From Pseudobdellovibrionaceae bacterium (lineage in GTDB: Bacteria > Bdellovibrionota > Bdellovibrionia > Bdellovibrionales > Bdellovibrionaceae), in contig JAHBUV010000001.1 of assembly GCA_019637915.1 (NCBI GenBank), positions 1,148,565 to 1,212,564 of the forward strand: DNA of 64,000 nt, given 5' to 3'. This document shows positions 22,366-32,033 of this stretch, one piece after another. How positions within the stretch are numbered: position 1 is the stretch's first letter; each line of letters starts with the position of its first letter. Below the pieces are notes generated by a model. The model had not been told where the DNA came from. It saw only the letters and a list, made by a program, of their open reading frames with translations, and did not search any database. Position numbers and translations under genes: made by a program.

Positions 22366-24611
22366 GGATTGCCTCCCGTGGACGCGAGCCCGCCGCTCCA
22401 TCCGCCGCCCCGACTGAGCGGCAGCTCAATCACCATCCTCGTGCCCTTCGGCTCGTTGTTGGCGGCGCGGATGAAGCCGTTGTGGTCCTCGACGATGCGT
22501 TTGACGATCGCCAGGCCCAGGCCCGTTCCGGTTTCTTTCGTGCTGTAATAGGGTTCGAAAATGCGGCTGCGGTCGCGGCTGGGAATGCCCTCGCCGTTGT
22601 CGGCGACGCTCAGGCGCACGATGCGCAGGTCATCGTCGTAGCGGGCGGTGACTTCCACGCGCGGCGACGGCTCTTTGTGGCAAGCGGCGATGGAGTTGTC
22701 CACCAGGTTCACGAGAACGCGGTGAAACTGGTCCGGGTCGAATTTGAAGGGCGGCAGATCCGCGTCCGCCTCGAAAAGGATCTCCACCTGGGGGTGGGCC
22801 TGGCGGAACATCTTCAGGGATTCCTCGATGGTTTTCTGCAGCGATCCCTCCACCGGCCGGCTCTGGGGCAGGCGGGCGAAATTGCTGAATTCGTTCACGA
22901 GGTTTTTCATGTCATCCACCTGGCGGATGATCATGGTGGTGCACTCCTCGAAAGCCGGGTCGGTGACCTGGGCGGAGAATTTCTTGCGCAAGCGCTCGGC
23001 GGACAGCTTGATCGGCGTCAGCGGGTTTTTGATCTCGTGGGCGATCCGGCGGGCCACTTCCGTCCAGGCGGCGGCGCGCTGGGCGCTCTGGATGGGCGTG
23101 AGATCGTCGAACACCAGGACTTTCCCGATCTCCTGGCCTTTGACGTCCTTCAGGATGGACAAGGTCATGAGCAAAGGCAGCTCCTCCCCCTGCACGTTCA
23201 CCTTGAACTCGCGCTGCAGGCTTTCGATCCGGTGCTCCTGCATGCTCTTGAGCATCTCGGCGAAAATGCGGAAAGACTCGAGCGTCAGGAGCTCGCGCAC
23301 GGAGCGGCCGATGAGCTTCGCCGAGTCGATCTTGAGCAGGGCCGCCGCGTGGCGGTTGATGGTGGTGATCTCGCCGCTCTTGTCGACCGAGATCACGCCG
23401 GCGCTGATGTTGCTGAGCACGACCTCCAGATAACTCAAGGTCTCGCGCAGGGAACTCTCGGAAGTCGCGAGATTCGTCGTCATCTGGTTGAAGCTCTGGA
23501 TCAGGGTCTGGATCTCCTCGCTGCCCGATTTGACGTCGAGGGTGGCGTAGTGACCGGCCGCCACCTCGCGGGTCGCCTGCCCGAGCCGCACCAAAGGCAC
23601 CGACAGCTGGCGGGCCAGGTAAAAGCCGAACCACACGGCGGCGAGCAGGATCACGAAGGTCATCAGGAAAAGGATGATCAGGTAGATCGACTTCAACGGG
23701 TACTCGATGGGGTTGATGTCGCGCAGTTCGTCGTAGACGGAGCTCACGTCGTTCATCCGCGAGATCAGGGACAGGGGCACGAAGCTCGAGACGACGAGGG
23801 CGCCCTTGTTCGCGCCCTCTTTGACCGGCACGATCACGCGCACCAGGTTGCCGTCCCCGAACTGGTGGATGGTGCTGGCGTCGACCTGGGCCTTGATGCC
23901 CTTTTGCAGGAACTCGAGGGACACGGCCGGCAGGCCGGCGACGGATTCATCGTCGGAAGCCACCGCCACGCGGCGGCCGAAGAGGGAGGGGTACCATTCG
24001 ATCGCGTCGAGGGCGAATTCGCGGCGCAGGCGCTGCAGTTGCTTTTCCACCGCCGCCCGCGATCCCACCAGGGGGCCGATGCGCTCCGCCGCCTCATGGG
24101 CGAAATGGTAGTTGTTCTTTTTGGCGTTGAAGTAATAGGCGTTCTGCACCTCGAGGGCGCTCTTCAGGACGCCGACGGTTTTGACGCTGAACCATTTCTC
24201 GAAGCTCGAGTTGATGTAGAACACCGAGACGATGAACATCAGCAGGGTGGGGATGACGCTGAAGGCGGCGAAGGCGGCGATCAGCTTGCCTTTCAGGGAA
24301 CTGCCGAAGATGCGGCCGCGCCTTTCCACGAAGACTTTGACGACGTTCCTGAAAATCAGGAACGCCAGCAGCAGCAGCAGCACGATGTTGAAGTTCACCA
24401 GGCCGAAAAAGAAAATGCTGTGCACGAAGGGCAGCTGCTGGCTGGTGGCGAAAAGGCGGATCTCGAACCAGGTCAGGAAAACGAACAGGAAGGAAACGAG
24501 GAAAATGATGAAGATCTCGCGGCGGCGCTTGCGCTGCTCGAGACGCGCGTCCTCACCGGGGGATTTCCCGAGATCGAGGGCTAGCTGCGGGGCCTTCAAC
24601 GGATCGTTCAT
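22362..24611 (-). CDS. ntrY: NtrY-family sensor histidine kinase
   Basis: A 749-residue inner-membrane kinase. Membrane segments lie at about 32-54, 63-90, 109-133 and 309-332. The 135-305 segment forms a periplasmic sensor domain, followed by HAMP (332-385), a PAS domain (about 390-500), HisKA with [20 protein letters not shown] (H525) and HATPase with [12 protein letters not shown] and [12 protein letters not shown]. This order is typical of NtrY, which senses nitrogen or redox state in alphaproteobacteria. All kinase motifs are intact, in contrast with the partner NtrX. Its start codon overlaps the ribH stop (ATGA), so the kinase is translated with riboflavin genes. Confidence 0.9.
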   Translation of the reverse strand: MNDPLKAPQLALDLGKSPGEDARLEQRKRRREIFIIFLVSFLFVFLTWFEIRLFATSQQLPFVHSIFFFGLVNFNIVLLLLLAFLIFRNVVKVFVERRGRIFGSSLKGKLIAAFAAFSVIPTLLMFIVSVFYINSSFEKWFSVKTVGVLKSALEVQNAYYFNAKKNNYHFAHEAAERIGPLVGSRAAVEKQLQRLRREFALDAIEWYPSLFGRRVAVASDDESVAGLPAVSLEFLQKGIKAQVDASTIHQFGDGNLVRVIVPVKEGANKGALVVSSFVPLSLISRMNDVSSVYDELRDINPIEYPLKSIYLIILFLMTFVILLAAVWFGFYLARQLSVPLVRLGQATREVAAGHYATLDVKSGSEEIQTLIQSFNQMTTNLATSESSLRETLSYLEVVLSNISAGVISVDKSGEITTINRHAAALLKIDSAKLIGRSVRELLTLESFRIFAEMLKSMQEHRIESLQREFKVNVQGEELPLLMTLSILKDVKGQEIGKVLVFDDLTPIQSAQRAAAWTEVARRIAHEIKNPLTPIKLSAERLRKKFSAQVTDPAFEECTTMIIRQVDDMKNLVNEFSNFARLPQSRPVEGSLQKTIEESLKMFRQAHPQVEILFEADADLPPFKFDPDQFHRVLVNLVDNSIAACHKEPSPRVEVTARYDDDLRIVRLSVADNGEGIPSRDRSRIFEPYYSTKETGTGLGLAIVKRIVEDHNGFIRAANNEPKGTRMVIELPLSRGGGWSGGLASTGGNP

Positions 24612-25069
24612 CGTTTTTTGCGCGTCTTCTTTCTGCCGCGGGAGGATTTCCTCAGGTCGTCGAGCAGCCCCAGCATTTCCACCACGACCTGGGCGGCCTC
24701 CCCGCCCTTGTTGCCGTGACGGCCGCCGGCGCGGTCCATGGCCTGCTCATCGTTCTCGGTGGTGATGACGCCGAAGCCGATGGGTTTGCCGGTCTCCAGC
24801 ATCAGCCGGGTCACGCCGCGCTCGACGCTGTTGCAGACCACGTCGTAATGGCTGGTCTCGCCGCGGATGACGGCGCCGCAAGCGACGACGCCGTCGCAAC
24901 CGGCGTCGAAAAGCGCCTTGCAGGCCAGGGGGATTTCCACCGCCCCGGGCACGCGCACGTTCAGGATCTCCGCCCCGATTTCCTCGAGGTAGGACAAAGC
25001 CCCTTCCTCCAAACGGGAGGTGACTTCCTCATTGAAGCGACTTGTGACCACGCCCACTTTCCAGGTCAT
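24608..25069 (-). CDS. ribH: 6,7-dimethyl-8-ribityllumazine synthase
   Basis: Joins the pyrimidine intermediate and 3,4-dihydroxybutanone phosphate to form lumazine, the step before riboflavin synthase. The 153-residue protein begins [20 protein letters not shown]. It has [31 protein letters not shown] and [23 protein letters not shown], the family's active-site blocks, with a basic C-terminal tail. The start lies 41 nt inside the ribBX reading frame, with GGAGAA upstream. The end overlaps ntrY. Confidence 0.96.
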   Translation of the reverse strand: MTWKVGVVTSRFNEEVTSRLEEGALSYLEEIGAEILNVRVPGAVEIPLACKALFDAGCDGVVACGAVIRGETSHYDVVCNSVERGVTRLMLETGKPIGFGVITTENDEQAMDRAGGRHGNKGGEAAQVVVEMLGLLDDLRKSSRGRKKTRKKR

Positions 25070-26219
25070 GGAATTTCTCCTTCTCCGAGGGAATCAGGTC
25101 CACCGGCACGATTTCAACGATTTCCAGATCAAAGGCCTTCAGTCCGACGCGGCGATCGGGACGATTCGACAGCAGGCGCATGCGCTGCACGCCCACGGCG
25201 CGCAGGATCTGGGCGCCGATGCCGTAATCGCGGTCATCCATGGTGTTCATCTTGGCGGCCTCCTCCTCGGGCGCGATCAGGGCTTTGACCTCGCCGAGGA
25301 TCTGCGGGCGCGCCGTGCCGCGCAGAAGGACCAGCACGCCGGCGCCTTCGTTCTCGATGGCGCGCCAGGATTGCTGCAAGGTCATCTCGGCGCTCTGCAG
25401 GCCGTGCAGCAGATCGCGGCTGAGATTCTCGACGTGCATGCGCACCAGGGCCGGGGCGTCTTTGACGATCTCGCCTTTCTGCAGCACCAGGTGTTCGACG
25501 TTGTCCAGACGGGAGCGGAAGACCCGCACCTTCACGTCCGGGCCGAAGCGCTCGGGCAATTCCTGCTCGAGCACTTCCTCGACGAGGGTTTCATTCTGCA
25601 GGCGGTACTGGATCAGATCGACGATGGTGCCGATCTTGAGGCCGTGCTTGCGCGCGAACTCGCGCAGGTCCGAAACGCGGGCCATGCTGCCGTCGGGATT
25701 CATCACCTCGCAGATCACGGCCGCCGGGTTCAACCCCGCCAGCCGCGCCAGATCGACGCTGCCTTCGGTGTGGCCGGCGCGCTTCAAAACGCCGCCCTGC
25801 TGGGCGCGGATCGGGAAGACGTGACCCGGCATGTGCACGTCGGAGGCCTTGGCCTGCGGGTTCGAGGCGACGCGGATGGTGTGGGCGCGGTCCGCGGCGG
25901 AAATGCCGGTGCTGACGCCGCTCGAAGCCTCGATGCTGACGGTGAAAGCGGTCTTGTTGGGCGTGAAATTCATGTCGTCGCGGACCATCTGCGGCAACTG
26001 CAGGCGATCGATCTGTTGCGGCGCCAGGGCCAGGCAGATCAGGCCGCGGGCCTCCGCGGCCATGAAATTGATGGCGGCGGCGTTCACGTGATCGGCGGCG
26101 AGGACCAAATCGCCTTCGTTTTCACGGTCCTCGTCGTCCACGAGCACGACCATCCTGCCTTCGCGGATGTCGGCGATCAGTTCCTCGGGACGGTGGAATT
26201 CGGTCCACGACGTTTTCAT
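25029..26219 (-). CDS. ribB: 3,4-dihydroxy-2-butanone 4-phosphate synthase with degenerate RibA domain
   Basis: The N-terminal domain (about 1-205) is an intact RibB enzyme with DDEDRENEGDL, TGISAADRAHTIR and HTEGSVDLARLAG. It converts ribulose 5-phosphate to the four-carbon riboflavin precursor. The C-terminal domain (about 210-380) has the GTP cyclohydrolase II fold and ends with DYGIGAQILRAVGV. The zinc cysteines of the usual SECLTGDxFGSxRCDCG block are gone (it reads VENLSRDLLHGLQSAEM), and QEGRGIGL is absent. It is therefore RibBX-like rather than a bifunctional RibBA, and a separate ribA is expected elsewhere. The 396-residue length matches RibBA. It overlaps ribE by ATGA and ribH by 41 nt. 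Confidence 0.93.
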   Translation of the reverse strand: MKTSWTEFHRPEELIADIREGRMVVLVDDEDRENEGDLVLAADHVNAAAINFMAAEARGLICLALAPQQIDRLQLPQMVRDDMNFTPNKTAFTVSIEASSGVSTGISAADRAHTIRVASNPQAKASDVHMPGHVFPIRAQQGGVLKRAGHTEGSVDLARLAGLNPAAVICEVMNPDGSMARVSDLREFARKHGLKIGTIVDLIQYRLQNETLVEEVLEQELPERFGPDVKVRVFRSRLDNVEHLVLQKGEIVKDAPALVRMHVENLSRDLLHGLQSAEMTLQQSWRAIENEGAGVLVLLRGTARPQILGEVKALIAPEEEAAKMNTMDDRDYGIGAQILRAVGVQRMRLLSNRPDRRVGLKAFDLEIVEIVPVDLIPSEKEKFHDLESGRGHKSLQ

Positions 26220-26836
26220 CTTCGCTCCTGCGGGATCATCAAAGCGCCCGCCTCGATCGCCCGCGCCAGGGCGCGCGCGAAAAAGTCCGGCTCGATGTGA
26301 ACCCTGTCCCCCACCTTGAGACGGGGGAGATTCGTGCGTTTTTGAGTTTCAGGGATGAGGCAGACGGAAACAACATCCTTCTCGACGGCGTTGACCGTGA
26401 GGCTCACGCCGTGGATGGCCAAGCTGCCTTTCGGCCACACCAGGGGACGCAGGTGTGGCTGAATGCGCACATCCAGGAACAGCGACTCCCCCTCGGATCG
26501 GACGCGCACCACTTCGCCCAGGCTGTCGACGTGGCCGCTGACCATGTGGCCGTGCAGGCGGTCGCCGAAGCGCAGGGAGCGCTCCAGGTTGAACGAGCGC
26601 GCCAAGGCCGTCTCCGGACGCCAATCGAGAACGCGCAAGGTTTCCGCGGCCAAAGCGAAGCTCATGCTGTCCGCATCGAAGGCTTCCACCGTCAGGCAGA
26701 CACCGTCAACGGCGATGCTGTCGCCCAAGCGGATGTCGGTGAATTCGGGGGGACGTTTGAGACGAAGGCGGAAGACGCCATTTTGCCCCTCACCAGAGAG
26801 GGCCGGGACCACCGCCTCGACGATTCCTGAGAACAT
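26216..26836 (-). CDS. ribE: Riboflavin synthase alpha chain
   Basis: Dismutates two lumazines to riboflavin. The 206-residue protein has the two repeated barrels of the family. The first has MFSGIVEAV, LGDSIAVDGVCLTVEAF and GHMVSGHVDSLGEV. The second has GSLAIHGVSLTVNAV. The ATG at 26836 starts at the conserved MFSGIVE; its SD is weak. It is the first gene of the overlapping ribE-ribB-ribH-ntrY-ntrX unit. The 70-nt gap upstream is too short for an FMN riboswitch. It holds only a small hairpin, AGTGGC/GCCACT at 26873-26890. No ribD is present in the window. Confidence 0.95.
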   Translation of the reverse strand: MFSGIVEAVVPALSGEGQNGVFRLRLKRPPEFTDIRLGDSIAVDGVCLTVEAFDADSMSFALAAETLRVLDWRPETALARSFNLERSLRFGDRLHGHMVSGHVDSLGEVVRVRSEGESLFLDVRIQPHLRPLVWPKGSLAIHGVSLTVNAVEKDVVSVCLIPETQKRTNLPRLKVGDRVHIEPDFFARALARAIEAGALMIPQERR

Positions 26837-26906
26837 GATGGGTGCTTACCGCGACCCATCATGAGAGGCAAGAGTGGCCTGGTTGCCACTCCGTGCCAGG
26901 AGAGGA

Positions 26907-27977
26907 TTACTTCTCTTCTTCGACCGGGATCTGCTCGACGTAGCGATGAAGTTTCACTTTGGCGCCGATCACGGCGTTTTCGTCGGTCTGCTGGATGAGT
27001 TTGACGATGCTGATCTCTTCCGCCGCCGTCTCGATGCGACCGATGGCCACCGGGTTGATGGCGCCGCCGCCGCGGTAATTCGAGGCGCAGGGCTCGCCGT
27101 CCCAGTAGTAAAGCTCGTTGTAGATGGCGACCTCATCCCCTTTTTTGAGATTGAGGTTCGCGCCGCCGATGATGGTCACGTGCGAATCATGGTTGGCGAG
27201 CACGCGGGTGAACCACTCCTCTTTCTGGAGCTGTTCTTTCAAGCCTTTCACGCCCAAGGTCAAAGCGTTCTTCGTCACCGACGCCAGGGGCGTCTGGTAG
27301 AAGTAGCTCGGGCCGAGGGAGAACATGCCCAGGTTGATGCCGAGGTTGATGTTGGTTTTGGTTTGTTTGGCGGTCACGTTGCTGGCGGCCATGAGCCCGC
27401 CGCTGACCGGTTGCGCGGCCATCAGGCTGAAATCCATCTGCGCCGACTCGAGCTGGAAGTTCAGGTTGCCGCCGATGCCGGTGCCGGCCATCGTGCCGGA
27501 CGGCGTGAAGCCGAGGGAAATGCCGCCGCCGCCGATCATCTCGAAGGAGTTCACCGAGCCATACAGGCGGGCCTGGGGCATGTTCACCATGCAGGAGGCT
27601 TCCTTGGACCAATTGACTTGCGAGTTGGAACCACCGTCCAGGGCTTTCCTGAAAACCAGCTTGTCATTGGCGGACAGGCCGTTCAGCACTTCCGTGCGGC
27701 TGGAGGCCGGGGTCACGGGCGGCAGGTAACGAAGGGCGAAACCCTCGCTCTCCAGAAGGATGGCGTAGATCTGTTGATTGGCGACGAACTTGAAGTCGAA
27801 GGCGCCCACGCCGGGGATCACCAGGTTCGGCGAGGAAATCGTGCCGAGGTCGACGATCTTCTTGAGTTCCCGGGTTTGCGCCTGGTCCTGCTTCTGGCAG
27901 GATTGATTGCCCATCAGCAATCCGGCGAGGGGGGCCAGCGTCGCGATTTTCCAAAGATTCCGTTCTTTTGTTTTCAT
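26907..27977 (-). CDS. Exported envelope protein of unknown function
   Basis: A 356-residue protein starting MKTKERNLWKIATLAPLAGLLMGNQSCQKQ. The N-terminus looks like a lipoprotein signal, but the residues before C27 (NQS) do not fit the usual lipobox, so lipidation is uncertain. The middle is rich in Gly, Ser and Asn and contains long alternating stretches (such as GGNLNFQLESAQMDFSLMA) that suggest beta structure. The C-terminal third, with GDEVAIYNELYYWDGEPC, looks like a small barrel domain. The ATG at 27977 has GGAGAG upstream. I do not recognise the family. It lies upstream of the rib-ntrYX unit, separated by a hairpin, and divergent from the next gene. Confidence 0.7.
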   Translation of the reverse strand: MKTKERNLWKIATLAPLAGLLMGNQSCQKQDQAQTRELKKIVDLGTISSPNLVIPGVGAFDFKFVANQQIYAILLESEGFALRYLPPVTPASSRTEVLNGLSANDKLVFRKALDGGSNSQVNWSKEASCMVNMPQARLYGSVNSFEMIGGGGISLGFTPSGTMAGTGIGGNLNFQLESAQMDFSLMAAQPVSGGLMAASNVTAKQTKTNINLGINLGMFSLGPSYFYQTPLASVTKNALTLGVKGLKEQLQKEEWFTRVLANHDSHVTIIGGANLNLKKGDEVAIYNELYYWDGEPCASNYRGGGAINPVAIGRIETAAEEISIVKLIQQTDENAVIGAKVKLHRYVEQIPVEEEK

Positions 27978-28321
27978 GCACTCTCCTTGACTGGACCTCT
28001 GTCGGTGGAATTCAGCCGCCTCAAGAGGTCCGGGACCATGGTCCGGAGAGATTTTTCGACCGCTGTTCAGCGGCTCGACGCTTTTGCCGGGAAAATCCGG
28101 AAGGGTCTTCGCAAGTGATTTCGATTTTTCGGGAATGTGGAGAAACATTCGACAGCCGCCCGGCTTTGCCAAATGAAAGGAAAGACGTCCACCCCGGCCC
28201 CATGTCGCCCTTTCGCAAACAAAGCTTCACGGAAACTGGCATTCCCCTCACCCCGCGCGGGTGCTCAGCTCAGAGCGTCCGATCTTTGAATGGTTCAAAG
28301 ATCACAAACAAGGAGATTCCC
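27978..28321. other. Divergent intergenic region
   Basis: This 344-nt stretch between two divergent exported-protein genes has no convincing ORF. It holds a 6-bp inverted repeat, GAATGT/ACATTC, near 28133-28150, and the perfect 10-bp repeat listed separately. Promoters for both sides must lie here, but no good -35/-10 pair stands out. Confidence 0.4.
28281..28303 (+). repeat. Perfect inverted repeat before exported-protein gene
   Basis: GATCTTTGAA, TGG, TTCAAAGATC: ten perfect pairs with a 3-nt spacer, ending 7 nt before the SD (AAGGAG) of the gene at 28322. It could be an operator or an mRNA hairpin controlling translation. Confidence 0.6.
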
Positions 28322-28741
28322 ATGAAAGCCCTGATCGTTTCGAGCCTGCTCGCCATCGCGCCCTTCGCCTTCGCCGCCGACGAACAACCCGGCCAGGAAC
28401 CCACGCCCACCCCGCCCGCCCAGGAAGAGCCGGCCCAAGGGACGCCGGCCCCGAGCGACTCCAACGTGGTCACCGTGGTCTGTCAATGCACGGGCGATGA
28501 GTGTGAAGGCAAAAAAGACGTGACCGTCACCTACAACAAGGAAAGCCTCCGCGTCGACATGGACAGCGAGAAGTTCTCCTTCTCCGGCTACGCCAGCCGC
28601 CTGGTCATGAAAGAGAAAAACGAAACCTTCCTGATGCTGGGCTTCGGCAAAAAAGCCCATGTCGTGAAAGTCGATGCGAACAACCGCATTGAAAGCATCC
28701 GCACCCATCGCCACAACATGAGCTGCGAAGCGAAACCCTGA
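28322..28741 (+). CDS. Small exported protein, Pro/Glu-rich N-terminus
   Basis: A 139-residue protein with signal peptide MKALIVSSLLAIAPFAFA, cut after residue 18. A Pro/Glu-rich spacer follows (about 20-45), then a compact domain starting VVTVVCQCTGDECEGKKDV. The C-terminus has HRHNMSCEAKP. The four or more cysteines suggest disulfides in the periplasm or outside. The ATG at 28322 has AAGGAGATTCCC upstream. I do not recognise the family. It is convergent with the beta-barrel gene at 28811. Confidence 0.75.
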   Translation: MKALIVSSLLAIAPFAFAADEQPGQEPTPTPPAQEEPAQGTPAPSDSNVVTVVCQCTGDECEGKKDVTVTYNKESLRVDMDSEKFSFSGYASRLVMKEKNETFLMLGFGKKAHVVKVDANNRIESIRTHRHNMSCEAKP

Positions 28742-28761
28742 GCTTCCCTCGCGCGCGGAGA

Positions 28762-28778
28762 CGGCCCGGAACGGGCCG
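28762..28778 (+). terminator. GC hairpin between convergent genes
   Basis: CGGCCCG and CGGGCCG pair perfectly around a GAA loop between two convergent genes. No T run follows on either strand, so it is only a possible termination or RNA-end-stabilising site. Confidence 0.35.
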
Positions 28779-28810
28779 CATCCGCCGCGGTTCCCGCCCG
28801 GAAAAACCCC

Positions 28811-29359
28811 TTACAAGCTGCCGCTGCCACCGAGAATGATGAAGAACTGCGTGTCACCCTTGGGAAGGGCCGCCCCCGTCGAATCCTCACGGGTCTTGAT
28901 GTAATTCAAAGCCTTCACGCCGCCCCCGAGACTCAATCCGCCCAGGCGGAAAACGACGCCGGCCTCACCGAAGACGGCGCTGTTGTCCCGGCTGGCCAAA
29001 CGCACGCCGGGGCCGGCGAAAGCATTGAGCCCCAGCGAACCTTCCTCATTGGCGAAAGAGGTCGAAAACCGCAGGGACGAATCAAGCCCCTGGACGGAGT
29101 CGATGTTCTGCCCCTGGCGCGTGAAAACGGCGTTCCGCCAGTTCATCCAGTCCTGCAGGAACCAATTCAAACCCAGGGTGATTTCGTTGTAACCGGAGCC
29201 GTTGTAGCTGCCGGCGGATCCGCTCAGGTCGTAGGTCAGGCGCGAGGGCTTCTCCCGCGAAGCGGTCGGCGCGCGACGGCGCCCCTGCGCCTCCGCGCCC
29301 AGGCTCACGAACATCACCAAAGCCATCAGGCCCGAGAAAACCGCTCCACGCCCCATCAT
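28811..29359 (-). CDS. Small outer-membrane beta-barrel-like protein
   Basis: A 182-residue exported protein with signal peptide MMGRGAVFSGLMALVMFVSLGAEA. The mature chain is a series of short alternating hydrophobic/polar stretches (YNEITLGLNWFLQDWMNWR, SLRFSTSFANEEG, VRLASRDNSAVFGEAGVVF, FFIILGGSGSL). This is typical of an eight-strand outer-membrane barrel, with a hydrophobic strand at the very end. Two start codons in tandem (29359, 29356) follow AAGG. It lies 23 nt downstream of clpB and may be transcribed with it. No specific family is recognised. Confidence 0.7.
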   Translation of the reverse strand: MMGRGAVFSGLMALVMFVSLGAEAQGRRRAPTASREKPSRLTYDLSGSAGSYNGSGYNEITLGLNWFLQDWMNWRNAVFTRQGQNIDSVQGLDSSLRFSTSFANEEGSLGLNAFAGPGVRLASRDNSAVFGEAGVVFRLGGLSLGGGVKALNYIKTREDSTGAALPKGDTQFFIILGGSGSL

Positions 29360-29382
29360 CCTTCGCCCTTTCCGTCCCGGCT

Positions 29383-31977
29383 TCAGGCTTTCCCGATCTT
29401 CAAGCCGGAATCGCCGCCTTTGACGACGACAGTATCCCCGGACTTGATCGTTCCGGCAATGATGTCCTTGGACAAGGGGTTCAAAAGATCCGTCTGGATG
29501 ACGCGCTTGAGGGGACGCGCCCCGTACACCGGATCGAAACCTTTTTTGGCGAGCCACTTCACGGCCTTGTCGTCGATCTCGAGCTGGATCTTGCGGGCCT
29601 TCAGGCGCTTCACCACCTGATCGAGCTGCACGCGCACGATGCCGGCGATCTGCCCCTCGCCCAACGAACGGTACATGACGATCTCGTCGATGCGGTTCAG
29701 GAACTCCGGGCGGAAGGCGCGTTTCAAGGCGTCCATCACGGCGTCGCGCTTGGCCTCTTCGCTCATCTCGGGATCGAGCAGCGACTGGGAGCCGATGTTC
29801 GAGGTCATGATGAGCACGGTGTTCTTGAAATCCACCGTGCGGCCCTGGCCGTCGGTGAGACGCCCGTCATCGAGAACCTGCAGCAAAATGTTGAACACGT
29901 CCGGATGGGCCTTTTCGACCTCATCCAGCAGCACCACGGAGTAAGGGCGGCGACGGACCGCTTCGGTCAACTGGCCGCCCTCCTCATAACCGACGTACCC
30001 CGGAGGGGCGCCGATCAGCCGGGACACGGCGTGCTTCTCCATGTACTCGCTCATGTCGATGCGGGTGACGGCCTGCTCGTCGTCGAACAGGAACTCCGCC
30101 AGCGCCTTCACCGTTTCGGTTTTGCCGACGCCGGTGGGGCCGAGGAACAGGAAGCTGCCGATGGGACGGTTCGGGTCCGAGATCTCGGCGCGGGCGCGGC
30201 GGATGGCGTCCGCCACGATCTTCAGCGCGTGATCCTGGCCCACCACCCGGCGGCCGAGGGACTCCTCCATGTGCAGGAGCTTCTGGCCTTCGCTCTCGAG
30301 CATTTTCGAGACCGGGATGCCCGTCCACTTGGCGACGACTTCGGCGACGTCCTCGGGACCGACTTCCTCCTTGAGCATGCGTTTTTCCTTGTTGCCGTGC
30401 AGGGCGCTTTCCGCCTTGGCCTGCAGCTCCTTGAGCCTGCTTTCCAGGTTCGGCAGCTGGCCGTACTTGATCTCGGCGGCTTTGCCGAGATCGCCCTGGC
30501 GTTCGGCGCGCTCCATCTCCAGGCGGGTCGCCTCGAGCTGGCTCTTCAGCTGCTTCACCTGCTCGATGCCGCCTTTTTCGAACTGCCACTGCTCGCGCAG
30601 CAGCTGGTTACGGGCGCTGAGATCCTTGATCTCGCGTTCGACGGTGGTCAAACGATCGCGGGCGCTTTCCTCGGTCTCTTTTTTCAGCGCCTCTTTCTCG
30701 ATCTTGAGCTGCATGATCTTGCGCTCGATCTCGTCGATCTCTTCCGGGACGGAACGGATCTCGATGCTCATCTTCGACGCCGCTTCGTCGATCAGGTCGA
30801 TGGCCTTGTCCGGCAGGAAACGCGACGTGATGTAACGCTGCGAGAGCTTCACCGCCGCCACCAGGGCCGCGTCGGTGATGCGCACGCCGTGGTGCAGTTC
30901 GTATTTTTCCTTCAGCCCGCGCATGATGGTGATGGCGTCGTCGGTGGACGGTTCCTCCACCAGCACCGTCTGGAAACGGCGTTCGAGGGCCGCGTCTTTT
31001 TCGATGTACTGGCGGTATTCATCCAGGGTGGTGGCGCCGATGCAGCGCAATTCGCCGCGGGCCAAAGCCGGCTTCAGCAATTGCCCCGCGTCCATGGCGC
31101 CGTCGGATTTGCCCGCCCCCACCAGGGTGTGCAACTCATCGATGAAAAGAATGATCTGGCCGGCGCTGGAGGTGACCTCCTTGATGACCGCCTTCAGGCG
31201 ATCCTCGAACTCACCGCGGTACTTGGCGCCGGCGACCAAAGCCCCCATGTCCAAGGCCATCAGCTTTTTGCCGATCAGATTCTCCGGAATGTCCTCGTGG
31301 ATGATCCGCAGGGCCAGGCCTTCCGCGATGGCGGTTTTGCCGACGCCGGGTTCGCCGATCAGCACGGGATTGTTTTTGGTGCGGCGGGAAAGGACCTGGA
31401 TGACCCGGCGGATCTCCTCGTCGCGGCCGACCACCGGATCGAGTTTGCCTTCCGACGCCAGCTGCGTGAGGTCACGGGCGTATTTCAGCAGGACCTCGAA
31501 TTTGTTCTCGGGGTCGTCGTCGGTCACTTTCTGGCTGCCGCGCATTTCCTCCAGCGCCGTCAGGATCGGACCCAGGCGCACGCCGTGTTTTTGCAGCAAG
31601 GGCGCCAGATCCGCATCATTGGCGCGCAGGATGGCGAGCAGGAAATGCTCCGTCGAGATGTAGGTGTCCCCCATTTCCTGGGCCTCTTTCTCGGCCAGCG
31701 AGAAAACCTTTTGCAGGCGGTTCGAGGCGCCGACGCGGCTGTTGCCGCCGCGGACTTGGGGGAAACGCTGGATTTTTTGTTTGAGATCGGCCGCCAACGC
31801 GGCCGTTTGCGACCCGCTCTTTTCCAGCAGGCGCGGCACGATGCCTTCGCTCTGCTGGATCAGCTCGAGCAGGAGATGCTCGGGCTCGACCGAAGGGTTG
31901 CCGGCCTGTTCGGCCGCGCGCGCGGCCGCCTGCATCGCCTCCTGGCTTTTGCGGGTCATTTTTTCGATATCGCTCAT
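29383..31977 (-). CDS. clpB: ATP-dependent disaggregase ClpB
   Basis: Hexameric AAA+ chaperone that pulls proteins out of aggregates together with DnaK. The 864-residue protein has an N-domain (1-145), a first ATPase with GEPGVGKT near residue 205 and a long coiled middle domain (about 405-530, [17 protein letters not shown] type). The second ATPase has GPTGVGKTE. The IGF/LGF loop of ClpA/ClpX is absent, which fits ClpB rather than a protease partner. The ATG at 31977 has GGAGGAG upstream. A heat-shock-type promoter lies directly before it. Confidence 0.97.
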   Translation of the reverse strand: MSDIEKMTRKSQEAMQAAARAAEQAGNPSVEPEHLLLELIQQSEGIVPRLLEKSGSQTAALAADLKQKIQRFPQVRGGNSRVGASNRLQKVFSLAEKEAQEMGDTYISTEHFLLAILRANDADLAPLLQKHGVRLGPILTALEEMRGSQKVTDDDPENKFEVLLKYARDLTQLASEGKLDPVVGRDEEIRRVIQVLSRRTKNNPVLIGEPGVGKTAIAEGLALRIIHEDIPENLIGKKLMALDMGALVAGAKYRGEFEDRLKAVIKEVTSSAGQIILFIDELHTLVGAGKSDGAMDAGQLLKPALARGELRCIGATTLDEYRQYIEKDAALERRFQTVLVEEPSTDDAITIMRGLKEKYELHHGVRITDAALVAAVKLSQRYITSRFLPDKAIDLIDEAASKMSIEIRSVPEEIDEIERKIMQLKIEKEALKKETEESARDRLTTVEREIKDLSARNQLLREQWQFEKGGIEQVKQLKSQLEATRLEMERAERQGDLGKAAEIKYGQLPNLESRLKELQAKAESALHGNKEKRMLKEEVGPEDVAEVVAKWTGIPVSKMLESEGQKLLHMEESLGRRVVGQDHALKIVADAIRRARAEISDPNRPIGSFLFLGPTGVGKTETVKALAEFLFDDEQAVTRIDMSEYMEKHAVSRLIGAPPGYVGYEEGGQLTEAVRRRPYSVVLLDEVEKAHPDVFNILLQVLDDGRLTDGQGRTVDFKNTVLIMTSNIGSQSLLDPEMSEEAKRDAVMDALKRAFRPEFLNRIDEIVMYRSLGEGQIAGIVRVQLDQVVKRLKARKIQLEIDDKAVKWLAKKGFDPVYGARPLKRVIQTDLLNPLSKDIIAGTIKSGDTVVVKGGDSGLKIGKA

Positions 31978-32005
31978 GAATCACTCCTCCGTGGCTCACC
32001 ATTTA

Positions 32006-32033
32006 AGATGAGGCCAAATCGGAGAAGGTCAAG
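32006..32033 (-). promoter_or_regulatory. Heat-shock sigma-32-type promoter for clpB
   Basis: On the minus strand, CTTGACC (32033-32027), a 13-nt spacer and CCTCATCT (32013-32006). This closely matches the RpoH consensus CTTGAAA, 11-16 nt, CCCCATNT. It begins immediately after the stop codon of the upstream HD-GYP gene and gives a leader of about 23 nt. Confidence 0.65.

Noticed and set aside
22482-24584. 700-codon open frame antisense to ntrY, and a 710-codon one antisense to clpB (29905-32037)
   Set aside because: Both genes on the opposite strand have complete domain sets, and the antisense products show only biased composition.
26837-26906. Possible FMN riboswitch before ribE
   Set aside because: The gap is only 70 nt and lacks the conserved FMN-element sequence.
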